Source: Desulfobacteraceae bacterium (lineage in GTDB: Bacteria > Desulfobacterota > Desulfobulbia > Desulfobulbales > Desulfobulbaceae). Taken from it: 10,818 nt of DNA. Of this stretch, positions 1-7,565 are shown in pieces (position 1 is the stretch's first letter; the number at the start of each line of letters is the position of its first letter). The position numbers and the translations under genes are program-made. Location of the stretch: contig JALHJD010000193.1 in assembly GCA_022837185.1 (NCBI GenBank), forward strand, positions 1-10,818, read 5' to 3'. Under the pieces are notes generated by a model. It worked only from the letters and a program-made list of their open reading frames with translations. It had not been told where the DNA came from and searched no databases.

Positions 1-2187
1 GCCGCTCATCCTTCCCTCTCCTTCGGCCTCGGCAAGGCCAAGCTGCGACAGGATCTGGGCCAGTTCCAGGCGGTCGCAGATCAGGGCCGCTTCCACTTCC
101 CGCATGTCCGGCCGCAGCCTGAAGCTGCTGGTAAAGATCCTTCCCCCGCTCCATTTCGCCGATATCTGTTCGATGAACAGCGATTCCGGCGATTCGACCT
201 GAAAGGCGACGGCAACATCGTGCAGGACCGCTTTTTTCCCCCGTATCGTCCCGAAGGTGAGCTTTTGCGCCGGGGCTGACTCCAGCCGCGGCAGGGCCGG
301 AAGGACAAAGGTGAAGGCGGTGTCGCGCAGGGATACCTCCGTTTCGGGAATTTCGAATCTGCCGTCCCGCAGACCGACCGCCAGGGTGCCGTTCACTCCG
401 CACCGGTCCACCGCCAGGTCGGCGTCCAGGTCCAGCGTCCCCGAACCGGAAATTTCTTTCAACTGCGGATGGAGATCCGTCAGGGGATGCAGATCGAAAC
501 CCGCTTCGGCAACGGCCCCGGACAGTTCCAGAAACGGCGTCTCGTCGGGCGGCATGGCAACCCTCGCTGCCAGGCGTACAGGGCTGTCCGGCAGGACGGG
601 ACTCTTCAGCTCGCCGGTCAGCAGGAAGTCCCGGCCCCGCTGTTCCAGGGTCGCGGCCAGGCCGCCCAGCCGCACCTGGCGGAAAAACATATCGTCGATG
701 CGGAAATCGCCTGCCGCCCCCTCTGCCGGTCCCGGCAGAAAAAACGGCAGGGACAGTTGAATGCCCTGGATTCGTATGTCCCGGGCAGGGAGTGCAAGTC
801 CGCCGCCGCCGGCGCTGAACCGGCCCTTCACGGACAGCCGTCCCTCCGCCCCGCCCTCGGCGGAACTCGCCGCCGAGGCCCTGACTGCCGCTGCGGGAAG
901 GAAAAACGATCCGCCGGGAAATTCGCCGGCCAGGTCTGTCACTTTGGCCGCTGCTTCAACCTTCAGTTTCTCCCCCGCTCCGGCGCGGCTGAATTCCAGA
1001 TCCGCCTCCGCCTCCACCGCGGCGGCGCGGAAACTGTTTTCCCTGAAATGACCGGTGTAGGCAGCCTGCCGCTCCCCGCCCGGTTCCGTCTTCAGCCGGA
1101 CCCGCACCCCATCGTTGTCGACGGTCCCCCCGTGCCGCAGGCGAAGCGGCGCCGCTGCATCCATGAACCACCCGCCGTCCCAGCCGCCGGTGCCTGGAAT
1201 GACCGCCATATTCCCCTGCCAGCCGATCCCTTCGGCGGCAACTGAAATATCAGCCCCCGCCTCCACTTCGGCGCGCACCTGACCGGAAAAGACAATGCCG
1301 TCGAGATCGATGCGGTACGCCGCCCGGCCGCCGGCAACGGTCAAGCCGGCTCCTTCCCCGGCCCCGATCGCCAGGTGCCTGTCCGGATCGTTCCAGGAGA
1401 AATCGCGCAGACGCACGCCAGCGTCGATCCGGTCAAGGACAAAGGGTCTGGTACCGAGGGCAAACCGGGCGGAAATATCCGCCCGGCCCACTGTCCGGCC
1501 GGTGCTGGAAAAGGCTGGGAAAGCCTTTCCCGCAAGGGCGGCGAGATCCATCTCGCCCTCGAGCCGGCCGGTCATGTTTCCCTGCAGGTGGGTATAGGTG
1601 AACTCCCCCCTCATTTCCTGACCGCCCAGCACCAGGGTGCCCCGGTACCGGAGCGGATCCGGAGCGGCGCCGGGACCGGACGGCTGCAGATCGGCAGCCA
1701 GGGCAACCGGAATGACGCCGGTGGCGTGATCGCGCCCGAAGACCATGACGGAATCGGCCACCCTGATTCTGGCGACGGCAAGGGGCAGCGCCTTCGGTTC
1801 CGGAGCGGCCGTGGATGTGGACGCGGAGGGCGGCGAAGTGTTTTTTCTCCCGATCAGCCGGTCGACATGGACGAGCAGTCCGGTGCAGGCGACTTCGTCC
1901 ACCTGCCGCCGCAGAAGACCGCCGACCGTCCAGTCGATCCGCACGGAGCCCCCGGCAATCAACGGAGAAGCGCCAGGGCTCCCGCTTATATGCAGGGTGC
2001 AGCCGCTGATCCCGAACCGGGAGACCCTGACCTGTTGGCCGGCGAGATCCGTCCCGGCCAGCAGAGGAGGGAGGAAAAACCGTTCAACAAGAAACGGCAG
2101 AGCCAGGGCGGCAATGAGCACGGCCGCCGCGGCCCACAGCAGCAGGCCCAGCGGTTTTCGGAGGGAACCTGGACGAACTCGGGGCAT
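1..2187 (-). CDS. YdbH-domain, AsmA-like envelope protein (partial, C-terminus off the left edge)
   Basis: I read this frame from the reverse strand: 729 codons are open from an ATG at 2187 to the window edge. Upstream in frame there are only five codons after the tandem TGA TGA that ends the HIT gene, with no other start, so the ATG is secure. Residues about 13-34 (LGLLLWAAAAVLIAALALP) form one membrane anchor. The rest is a long beta-rich chain with many short repeats of the AsmA/TamB type. The last visible stretch, about 700-729, has the LELAQILSQLG...GEGRMSG pattern that resembles the start of the YdbH C-terminal domain (Pfam 'dicarboxylate transport'). E. coli YdbH is about 880 residues and acts with TamB and YhdP in moving phospholipids between the membranes, so perhaps 150 or more residues are missing here. 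Family placement is fairly confident. The phospholipid role is inferred by homology. It lies 18 bases after the HIT gene, in the same operon. Confidence 0.8.
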   Translation of the reverse strand, partial: MPRVRPGSLRKPLGLLLWAAAAVLIAALALPFLVERFFLPPLLAGTDLAGQQVRVSRFGISGCTLHISGSPGASPLIAGGSVRIDWTVGGLLRRQVDEVACTGLLVHVDRLIGRKNTSPPSASTSTAAPEPKALPLAVARIRVADSVMVFGRDHATGVIPVALAADLQPSGPGAAPDPLRYRGTLVLGGQEMRGEFTYTHLQGNMTGRLEGEMDLAALAGKAFPAFSSTGRTVGRADISARFALGTRPFVLDRIDAGVRLRDFSWNDPDRHLAIGAGEGAGLTVAGGRAAYRIDLDGIVFSGQVRAEVEAGADISVAAEGIGWQGNMAVIPGTGGWDGGWFMDAAAPLRLRHGGTVDNDGVRVRLKTEPGGERQAAYTGHFRENSFRAAAVEAEADLEFSRAGAGEKLKVEAAAKVTDLAGEFPGGSFFLPAAAVRASAASSAEGGAEGRLSVKGRFSAGGGGLALPARDIRIQGIQLSLPFFLPGPAEGAAGDFRIDDMFFRQVRLGGLAATLEQRGRDFLLTGELKSPVLPDSPVRLAARVAMPPDETPFLELSGAVAEAGFDLHPLTDLHPQLKEISGSGTLDLDADLAVDRCGVNGTLAVGLRDGRFEIPETEVSLRDTAFTFVLPALPRLESAPAQKLTFGTIRGKKAVLHDVAVAFQVESPESLFIEQISAKWSGGRIFTSSFRLRPDMREVEAALICDRLELAQILSQLGLAEAEGEGRMSG

Positions 2188-2205
2188 TGAGCGTTCAGCC
2201 GCTCA

Positions 2206-2547
2206 TCAACCCGGCGGCCAGATCATATTTCTGCCGCCCAGGACATGAAGATGAACGTGAAAAACCGTCTGCCCCGCCTCCGGCCCGTTGTTCATCACCA
2301 GGCGGTACTGCTCGATGCCCTCCCTGGCCGCGATTTCACCGGCCATGCGAACGAGCTTGCCGGTCAAACGTTCGTCCTCCCGGTCCACCTCCGCGGGCCC
2401 GCCGATATGCTTGCGGGGCACAATCAAAAAATGCACCGGCGCCTGGGGGGCAATGTCCCGGAAGGCGATGATGTCGTCATCTTCATACAGCTTGTCCGCC
2501 GGTATCTCTCCCCTGATGATCTTGCAGAAAAGGCAGTTGTCAGACAT
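2206..2547 (-). CDS. hinT: HIT-family (HinT-type) nucleotide-binding hydrolase
   Basis: This 113-residue protein has the usual length and motifs of bacterial HinT, a purine nucleoside phosphoramidase. The histidine triad HVHLHV lies at residues 97-102, with H99 matching the nucleophilic middle histidine of the family, followed by LGGRNMIWPPG. The N-terminus has C5-x-x-C8 and the typical KIIRGEIPA..YEDD..AF.DI.PQAPVHFLIVP run. The ATG at 2547 is preceded by GAGGT about 8 bases away, a good ribosome binding site. The frame ends in two consecutive TGA codons. It sits 63 bases after the secreted-protein gene and 18 bases before the YdbH-like gene, so cotranscription is likely. A functional link to either neighbour is not evident. 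Confidence 0.96.
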   Translation of the reverse strand: MSDNCLFCKIIRGEIPADKLYEDDDIIAFRDIAPQAPVHFLIVPRKHIGGPAEVDREDERLTGKLVRMAGEIAAREGIEQYRLVMNNGPEAGQTVFHVHLHVLGGRNMIWPPG

Positions 2548-2610
2548 GATTCGACCTCGTGTTGAATTTGTTCCGCTTCCTGTTGAATGTACCGAATAAG
2601 CCCAATGGCT

Positions 2611-3234
2611 TCAATTGCTTTTGCTCACCACGGGTCTCATCTTGACGATCAGTTGCTGCGGCGTGACCTGGATGTCGACCGGATCCATGAAGACGGCAAC
2701 GTCCTGTCCGCCGATCCGGGTCTGAAAGGTCCGCAGCGCGGTCAGATCAACCGGGTACTCCCTGTCGCCGAGCATGACCAGAAACGGCAGGATCGCGTCC
2801 GCCTGGGGATTATTGGTCGGTGCCGGAGGTTCCAGACGGGGCGTGACATAGAGTATCTTCCCGGCCGGGTCGAAACGGAAGCTGAAATCACAGGTCAGCG
2901 GCAGCCGCACCTCGCCGACCTTCATGTTCAGTACCTGGTCCCCCATCCTGGTCTGCAGGGCCACATTGCTGCCGACAACAAGTCCCTGCAGGTGGACCGC
3001 GTTTTCCCGCATTTCCAGTCTGCTGATCGAATCAAGCACCAGGTCCCCCTGCAGGTGGTCTTTCCCCGCCTCAATGGGCAGGGGCAGCATCTCCTGAACA
3101 AACTGCCTGATCGTTGCCGCGGGCAGGGTCAGGGTGACGATATCCGTCTCCGCCGTCCCGGGCTTCGGGGTCATCAAGAGGATCATCAGCAGAAGGACAA
3201 TTGTCGATGCGGCGCGCTGCGGAAGGGGGGGCAT
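2611..3234 (-). CDS. secreted periplasmic protein of unknown function
   Basis: I do not recognise a named family for this 207-residue protein. It has a clear Sec signal peptide: basic start, hydrophobic core at about 10-21, and a likely signal peptidase I site after GTA28. The mature part looks beta-rich. One stretch, LTLPAATIRQFVQEMLPLPI, is followed by LQGDLVLDSIS and by RFDPAGKILYVTPRLEPP. This alternation of short strands with 'G-x-L-x-L-xx-I' turns resembles small lipid-binding or AsmA-like periplasmic proteins, but that is only an impression. A good Shine-Dalgarno site (AAGGA) precedes the ATG at 3234. It lies 28 bases after the YdjM-like gene and is followed by hinT and the YdbH-like gene. 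An envelope or lipid-related role is an inference from that context. Confidence 0.85.
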   Translation of the reverse strand: MPPLPQRAASTIVLLLMILLMTPKPGTAETDIVTLTLPAATIRQFVQEMLPLPIEAGKDHLQGDLVLDSISRLEMRENAVHLQGLVVGSNVALQTRMGDQVLNMKVGEVRLPLTCDFSFRFDPAGKILYVTPRLEPPAPTNNPQADAILPFLVMLGDREYPVDLTALRTFQTRIGGQDVAVFMDPVDIQVTPQQLIVKMRPVVSKSN

Positions 3235-3262
3235 GGGATTTTCCTTTCTTGAATTCCTCGGG

Positions 3263-4159
3263 TTAAGCGGTTTGCCTGAATGTAATACGTTTTTTCACGA
3301 GTGCAACAACCCAGACCGTCATGACTCCGGCCAGGGCTGCCACGCTGCTTATGTCCCGCAGGGGGCTGTGGACATGATAGGCGGAAATGTGTATGGTATG
3401 CTGATCGATGAAGTTGCCCCGGACCGAGACCACGCCATCTTCCGGCAGGGTCATGCCCCGGACCTTGAGCCGCTCGCCGCTGAAGACGGCGACCGTGTTG
3501 TCGCTGCTCCGGTAGCGGCTCCGGTCAAGTTCCAGATACTTGCCGGCCCGGTTCTCTCTGTCCCTGAGGGTGGTGACGAAATGATTATCCGCACCTGCCG
3601 GCCCGGACGCAAGCGGGATGGGCAGGATAAAATAGACAGCCAGCAGCAGCAGGGCAAAGACGCGCTTTATCCTGTCCGGGGAGAGGACAACCGGGATTTT
3701 CCAGTCCCTGGGACCGGCATGAACAAGGGTCAGGGCGCCGAGTACGGTCAGGGCGGAAATGACCGCATGCTCCGGCCAGAAAAGACGGAAGCCGGTCATA
3801 TCCCAGGAAAGAGGAGCCAGAAAATGAACGCCGCCCGCCCATTTGATTTCCAGCGCATCGAGCAGGAGGTGCAGGACGCTGTTGCAGGCGAGAAGCGCAA
3901 AAAGTTTCCGGCTGTCGGCAGCCGCCAGGGCGAAAACCCCGCTCAGGATCAGGCAGCCGAGGAGCGAAGCCTGGACCGTCGTGTAGCTGCGCAGGCTGAG
4001 GAGATCGACGTCGCTGTCCAGGGTGTGGAAGACCCGCTGCACAATCCAGGGAACGTCAGGGATGATGCAGCCCAGAGCGATCCATTTGAAATCCGCCCCC
4101 CGCGACAGGATGCGGCTGACGGGCGTCTGCACCCCCAGATGAACGAACGTGTTGGGCAT
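3263..4159 (-). CDS. YdjM-like inner-membrane metal-dependent hydrolase family protein with a periplasmic C-terminal domain
   Basis: This 298-residue membrane protein has the sequence plan of the YdjM/DUF457 family (predicted membrane-bound metal-dependent hydrolases). An N-terminal MPNTFVHLG (H7) is followed by GCIIPDVPW (P34, D35), then a helix with LHLLLDALEIKW (H97, D101) and GGVHFLAPLSWD (H112). The H and D residues would be the metal ligands. Likely membrane helices are at about 62-80, 86-100, 131-148, 166-184 and 272-288. Residues about 190-270 form a soluble, beta-rich insert (KYLELDRSRYRSSDNTVAVF...HISAYHVHSPL) that I do not associate with typical YdjM proteins. The start ATG at 4159 has AGGAGA 8 bases upstream. 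It is the first gene of the leftward operon and diverges from the helicase. The substrate is unknown for the family, and no activity should be assumed. Confidence 0.8.
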   Translation of the reverse strand: MPNTFVHLGVQTPVSRILSRGADFKWIALGCIIPDVPWIVQRVFHTLDSDVDLLSLRSYTTVQASLLGCLILSGVFALAAADSRKLFALLACNSVLHLLLDALEIKWAGGVHFLAPLSWDMTGFRLFWPEHAVISALTVLGALTLVHAGPRDWKIPVVLSPDRIKRVFALLLLAVYFILPIPLASGPAGADNHFVTTLRDRENRAGKYLELDRSRYRSSDNTVAVFSGERLKVRGMTLPEDGVVSVRGNFIDQHTIHISAYHVHSPLRDISSVAALAGVMTVWVVALVKKRITFRQTA

Positions 4160-4219
4160 GATTGGTGTCTCCTGCGATGAACAACCGGTTCAAGTCTTCC
4201 TGTCAGGGCGCGTTCCCGC

Positions 4220-5611
4220 ATGAATAAAGCCGAGACCGCGCAAACAGGGGGGACCGGAGCCATTTTCCGCCTGACCGTCGATTCCGAAGCCTGTCTCGAG
4301 GGCGCCGGGGAAACCCTGAAGGCTATTATCAGGCAAAAGCTCACCATAATCAACCCCAAATACCAGGCGGCAAAACGATACAGCCGCTGGATCGGCAAAA
4401 AGCTCAAGCCGACCCTGTATTTTTTTCACGACAGGGATGGCCGTCTCGTTTTTCCCCGCGGCTTCGTCAATCAGGCGATCACGCTCAGCCGCCAGGTAAC
4501 CGGCGCCGTCCCGGAAATCATCGACAACCGCCGCCGCCTCCCCCCCGCCGACTTCGCCTTTCACGGCTCCCTGCGCCCCTATCAGCAGCAGGCGGTGGAT
4601 GCCGTCCTCGGCCACTCCTTCGGGGTCCTGGAGGCGGGGACCGGCTCCGGCAAGACGATAATGGCCCTGAACATCCTCGCCGCCCGCCAGCAGCCCACCC
4701 TGATCATTGTCCATACCAAGGAACTTCTCCATCAGTGGCGGGAACGGATAGGGGAATTTCTCCATCTCGAAGCCGGCCAGGCCGGGGACGGCAGGTATGA
4801 CATCCGGCCGGTGACCGTGGCTATCGTCAATACCGCCCGCCGCAATCTTGCCGACCTGCCGTCGGAATTCGGTCAGATCATCGTCGACGAGTGCCACCGG
4901 GTGCCGGCCAGTCTGTTCACCGACGTGGTCTGCAGTTTCGACAGCTACTTCATGCTCGGCCTTTCCGCCACCGCCTTCCGCCGCGAGGACGGCATGACCC
5001 AGCTCATTTATACCTACATGGGCGACCGGCTTCATGCCGTTAACCAGAGGGTGCTGGCCGAAAGCGGCGCCGTGGTCCGGCCCGAACTCATCCAGCGGCC
5101 CACCGGTTTCAAATACGGTTTCCATGGCGACTACGCCAAGCTCATCAAGGCCCTGGCCGCCGATGAAGACCGCAATGACCTCATCGCCGGCGACATCGCC
5201 GCCATCGTCCGGGCCGGACACGAGGGGACGGTTCTGGTTGTGTCGGACCGGGTGGCGCACTGCGAAATTCTGCAGCGCAAACTTGCCCGGCAGGGCTTTG
5301 ACAGCGTCCTGCTGACCGGCAGGGTAGCGGCCGAACAACGGGCCGCGATCGTCGACGATGTCCGCCAGGGAAGGGTCAGGGTCCTGATATCAACCCTGCA
5401 GTTGATCGGTGAGGGATTCGACTGCCCGGGCCTCAACACCCTTGTCCTCTCCACCCCGATCAAATTCGAGGGCCGGCTCCTTCAGGTCGTCGGCAGGATC
5501 ATGCGGCCCGCCGGTTCCAAGAAAGCCCAGGTCATCGACTATGTCGACGCACATGTCCCGGTGCTGCGCCGTTCGGGCGGCGCCCGCCGAATGGTCTTCG
5601 ACCGCTGGTAG
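4220..5611 (+). CDS. XPB/SSL2-like superfamily 2 DNA/RNA helicase
   Basis: This 463-residue protein carries the full SF2 motif set in order: LRPYQQQAV (118-126), Walker A GTGSGKT (140-146), DECH box (223-226), SAT (249-251), GEGFDCP motif V (397-403) and QVVGRIMRP motif VI (422-430). It belongs to the COG1061 DEAD/DEAH helicases related to XPB/SSL2. An N-terminal segment of about 110 residues (KLTIINPKYQAAKRYSRW...LVFPRGF) matches the 'NPxY..PRGF' module that precedes the helicase core in this bacterial group. ATP-dependent unwinding or remodelling in DNA repair is the family-level expectation; the actual substrate is unknown. The ATG at 4220 is the only usable start, because the frame is closed by TGA at 4178 and there is no alternative start between. 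The ribosome binding site is weak (CAGGG, about 12 bases away). It is a single gene, divergent from the leftward operon. Confidence 0.93.
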   Translation: MNKAETAQTGGTGAIFRLTVDSEACLEGAGETLKAIIRQKLTIINPKYQAAKRYSRWIGKKLKPTLYFFHDRDGRLVFPRGFVNQAITLSRQVTGAVPEIIDNRRRLPPADFAFHGSLRPYQQQAVDAVLGHSFGVLEAGTGSGKTIMALNILAARQQPTLIIVHTKELLHQWRERIGEFLHLEAGQAGDGRYDIRPVTVAIVNTARRNLADLPSEFGQIIVDECHRVPASLFTDVVCSFDSYFMLGLSATAFRREDGMTQLIYTYMGDRLHAVNQRVLAESGAVVRPELIQRPTGFKYGFHGDYAKLIKALAADEDRNDLIAGDIAAIVRAGHEGTVLVVSDRVAHCEILQRKLARQGFDSVLLTGRVAAEQRAAIVDDVRQGRVRVLISTLQLIGEGFDCPGLNTLVLSTPIKFEGRLLQVVGRIMRPAGSKKAQVIDYVDAHVPVLRRSGGARRMVFDRW

Positions 5612-5630
5612 GACCCCGTTGCATTCCATC

Positions 5631-5659
5631 TTGTAATTTTATCCATTTTCCAGTATAAT
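5631..5659 (+). promoter_or_regulatory. sigma-70-type promoter upstream of typA
   Basis: The -35 box TTGTAA (5631-5636, 4 of 6 matches) and a perfect -10 TATAAT (5654-5659) are separated by exactly 17 bases, inside a short AT-rich island in otherwise GC-rich DNA. The start of transcription would be near 5666, about 65 bases before the typA start codon. An intrinsic terminator-like hairpin begins about 19 bases after that start. Confidence 0.7.
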
Positions 5660-5684
5660 CGGTCATTTTTCCACCTGGATCGAC

Positions 5685-5709
5685 AAGTGCGGTTCGCCGC
5701 ACTTTTTTT
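5685..5709 (+). terminator. intrinsic terminator hairpin with TTCG tetraloop, between helicase and typA
   Basis: AAGTGCGG, loop TTCG, CCGCACTT form a perfect 8-bp stem with a very stable tetraloop, followed directly by more T residues (7 T in a row, 5703-5709). This is a textbook Rho-independent terminator for plus-strand transcripts. It can end the helicase transcript. It also lies downstream of the promoter at 5631-5659, so it could act as an attenuator in the typA leader. Confidence 0.8.
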
Positions 5710-5731
5710 ATTGAAACGCCCACGGAGATAT

Positions 5732-7526
5732 ATGGAGCAACAGAAAATCAGAAACGTCGCCATCATCGCCCACGTCGACCACGGTAAAACAACCATGGTT
5801 GACCAGCTTTTCCGTCAGAGCGGCATGTTCCGCGACAACCAGCAGGTTGCCGAGCGGCTGATGGATTCCATGGACCTGGAACGGGAGCGGGGCATAACCA
5901 TTTCGTCCCGGCTCCTACAGGTTCCGGGACCACCTCATCAATATCATCGACACGCCGGGGCACGCCGATTTCGGCGGCCAGGTGGAACGGGTCCTGCGCA
6001 TGGCCGACGGGGCCCTGCTGCTGGTCGATGCCCAGGAAGGCCCCATGCCCCAGACCTTTTTCGTGGTCAAGAAAGCCCTGGCCGCCCATCTCCCCATCCT
6101 GGTGGTGATCAATAAAATCGACAAGCCGGGTGCGCGGTGCGACTGGGTCGTGGATCAGGTATTCGACCTGCTCGGCCGGCTCAACGCCCCTGACCGGATC
6201 CTTGACTTCCCGGTCGTCTACGCCTCGGCAAAGGAGGGGTACGCGGTCAGGGAGCCGGACGAGCCGGTGACCGGCGACACCGACATGACCGCGGTGTCGG
6301 AAATGATCGTCAACCACGTCCCGCCGCCCTCCGGCGATCCGGACAAACCTCTGCAGCTCCAGATCAACACCATTGACTACTCCCCCTATCTCGGCCGCAT
6401 CGGCATCGGCAAGGTGGTGAACGGCAGGGTCAGCCTCAACAGCAATATCGTGGTCGCCCGGCGGGACGGTTCGATCAGGCCCGTGCGCATCACCAAAATC
6501 TTCGCTTTCCAGGCTGACCGGAAGGTGCCGGTGGAATCAGCCTCCACCGGGGACATCGTGGCGGTGGCCGGCATGGACGACGTAACCGTCGGGGTCACCT
6601 TCACCGACCCTGACGACCCCAGACCCCTGCCCCTCATCGAAATAGATCCTCCCACCATTTCCATGAACTTTATCCCCAATGACTCGCCCTTTGCCGGCCG
6701 GGAAGGCAAATTTGTCACCTCCCGCCATCTGGAGGAGCGGCTCAACCGCGAAACCCTGGCCGATGTCGCCCTGCAGGTCGAACCGCTGACCGACACCATC
6801 GGTTTCCGGGTTTCCGGCCGGGGCGAACTGCATCTTTCCATTCTGATCGAAAAGATGCGCCGGGAGGGCTATGAATTCCAGGTTACCCGGCCGCATGTCA
6901 TCATGCGGGAGGAAAACGGCCGCCAGCTTGAACCCTACGAGGAGCTCACCGTCGACGTGGATGAAAAATACCAGGGAGTGGTCATCGAGAAGCTCGGCCG
7001 GCTGAAGGGCGTGCTGCTGGACCTGAGCCTGGAAAACCAGATGGCGCGGATGAAGTTCAAGATCCCCACCAGGGGTCTGCTGGGCTATCGCTCCGAATTC
7101 ATGACCGACACCAGGGGCATGGGAGTGATGAACTACGTTTTTGCCGAATGGGGGCCGCACGCCGGTGAAATCCCGTCGAGACGGAGCGGGGTCATGGTGG
7201 TCAAGGAATCCTGCACCACCGTCGCCTACGCCCTGTTCAATCTCCAGGAGCGCGGCAGCCTCTTTCTCGGTCCGGGGGTTGACGTCTACCAGGGGCAGAT
7301 CATCGGTGAACACTGCCGGCCGGCCGACCTGATCGTCAACCCGGCCAAGGGCAAGAAGCTGACCAATATCCGCGCCTCCGGGTCCGACGAGGCGGTCATC
7401 CTCACGCCCCCCCTTGACATGAGCCTGGAGGACTGCATAGCGTATATCAATGAAGATGAACTTGTCGAAATAACTCCCGCCGCCATCCGGCTGCGCAAAA
7501 AAAGAGATGCCCGGATCAGGGCCTGA
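5732..7526 (+). pseudogene. typA: translational GTPase TypA/BipA, frameshifted near codon 60
   Basis: TypA/BipA is a ribosome-binding GTPase that helps 50S assembly and stress adaptation. The start is ATG 5732, with GGAG five bases upstream. Sixty codons run in one frame and include the G1 motif AHVDHGKTT (13-21) and the switch I ERGITI (52-57). From about 5913 the protein continues in the +1 frame with [11 protein letters not shown], then [10 protein letters not shown] (5949 onward), NKIDKPGAR (G4), YASAKEGYA (G5), and the EF-G-like and TypA-specific C-terminal domains, to TGA at 7524. The two parts together give about 597 residues, the normal family length. Family members have 13 residues between ERGITI and INI(V/I)D; here there are 11 codons plus one base, which fits loss of 5 bases at 5911-5912. 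A downstream GTG at 5982 would give a protein lacking G1 and G3. A real inactivating mutation or a sequence or assembly error is possible; no slippery site for programmed shifting is apparent. Confidence 0.93.
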
Positions 7527-7539
7527 CGCCTGACCCGGG
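7497..7539 (-). terminator. intrinsic terminator of the leftward NUDIX operon, inside the 3' end of typA
   Basis: On the minus strand, CCCGG-G-TCAGG, an 8-base loop and CCTGA-T-CCGGG form an 11-bp stem with a G-U pair in the middle. Then follow CATCTC and seven T residues (7503-7497). On the plus strand the central pair becomes an A-C mismatch and no T tract follows, so the orientation favours ending transcripts from the right-hand operon. It lies about 170 bases past the NUDIX stop codon and overlaps the last codons of typA. Confidence 0.7.
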
Positions 7540-7565
7540 CAATCGATGCGGAAAACAATCAGCTG

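Noticed and set aside
2188..2208. HIT and the YdbH-like gene share a frame, separated by TGA TGA and five codons.
   Set aside because: Tandem stops and complete HIT and YdbH N-terminal features make this ordinary operon spacing.
2596..2612. A small hairpin (AAGCC/GGCTT) just after the secreted-protein gene, on the minus strand.
   Set aside because: It has only 5 bp and no T tract, so it is too weak to call a terminator.
3134..4180. A 348-codon plus-strand open frame opposite the YdjM-like and secreted-protein genes.
   Set aside because: It spans two convincing minus-strand genes and its translation has no recognisable domain or hydrophobic pattern; it is a GC-bias shadow. The same applies to the long frames at 4190-5338 (-), 8930-10096 (+) and 469-2190 (+).
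4160..4219. A search for promoters or an operator in the 60-base divergent gap.
   Set aside because: I found no convincing -35/-10 pair or inverted repeat.
5687..5731. A GTG at 5687 would extend TypA by 15 residues at the N-terminus.
   Set aside because: It lies within the terminator hairpin, lacks a ribosome binding site, and family members start at [16 protein letters not shown] sequence; ATG 5732 has GGAG at good distance.
5905..5920. Programmed +1 frameshifting in typA.
   Set aside because: There is no stop codon at the shift site, no slippery heptamer and no stimulating element; TypA is not known to use frameshifting, and the spacing suggests missing bases.
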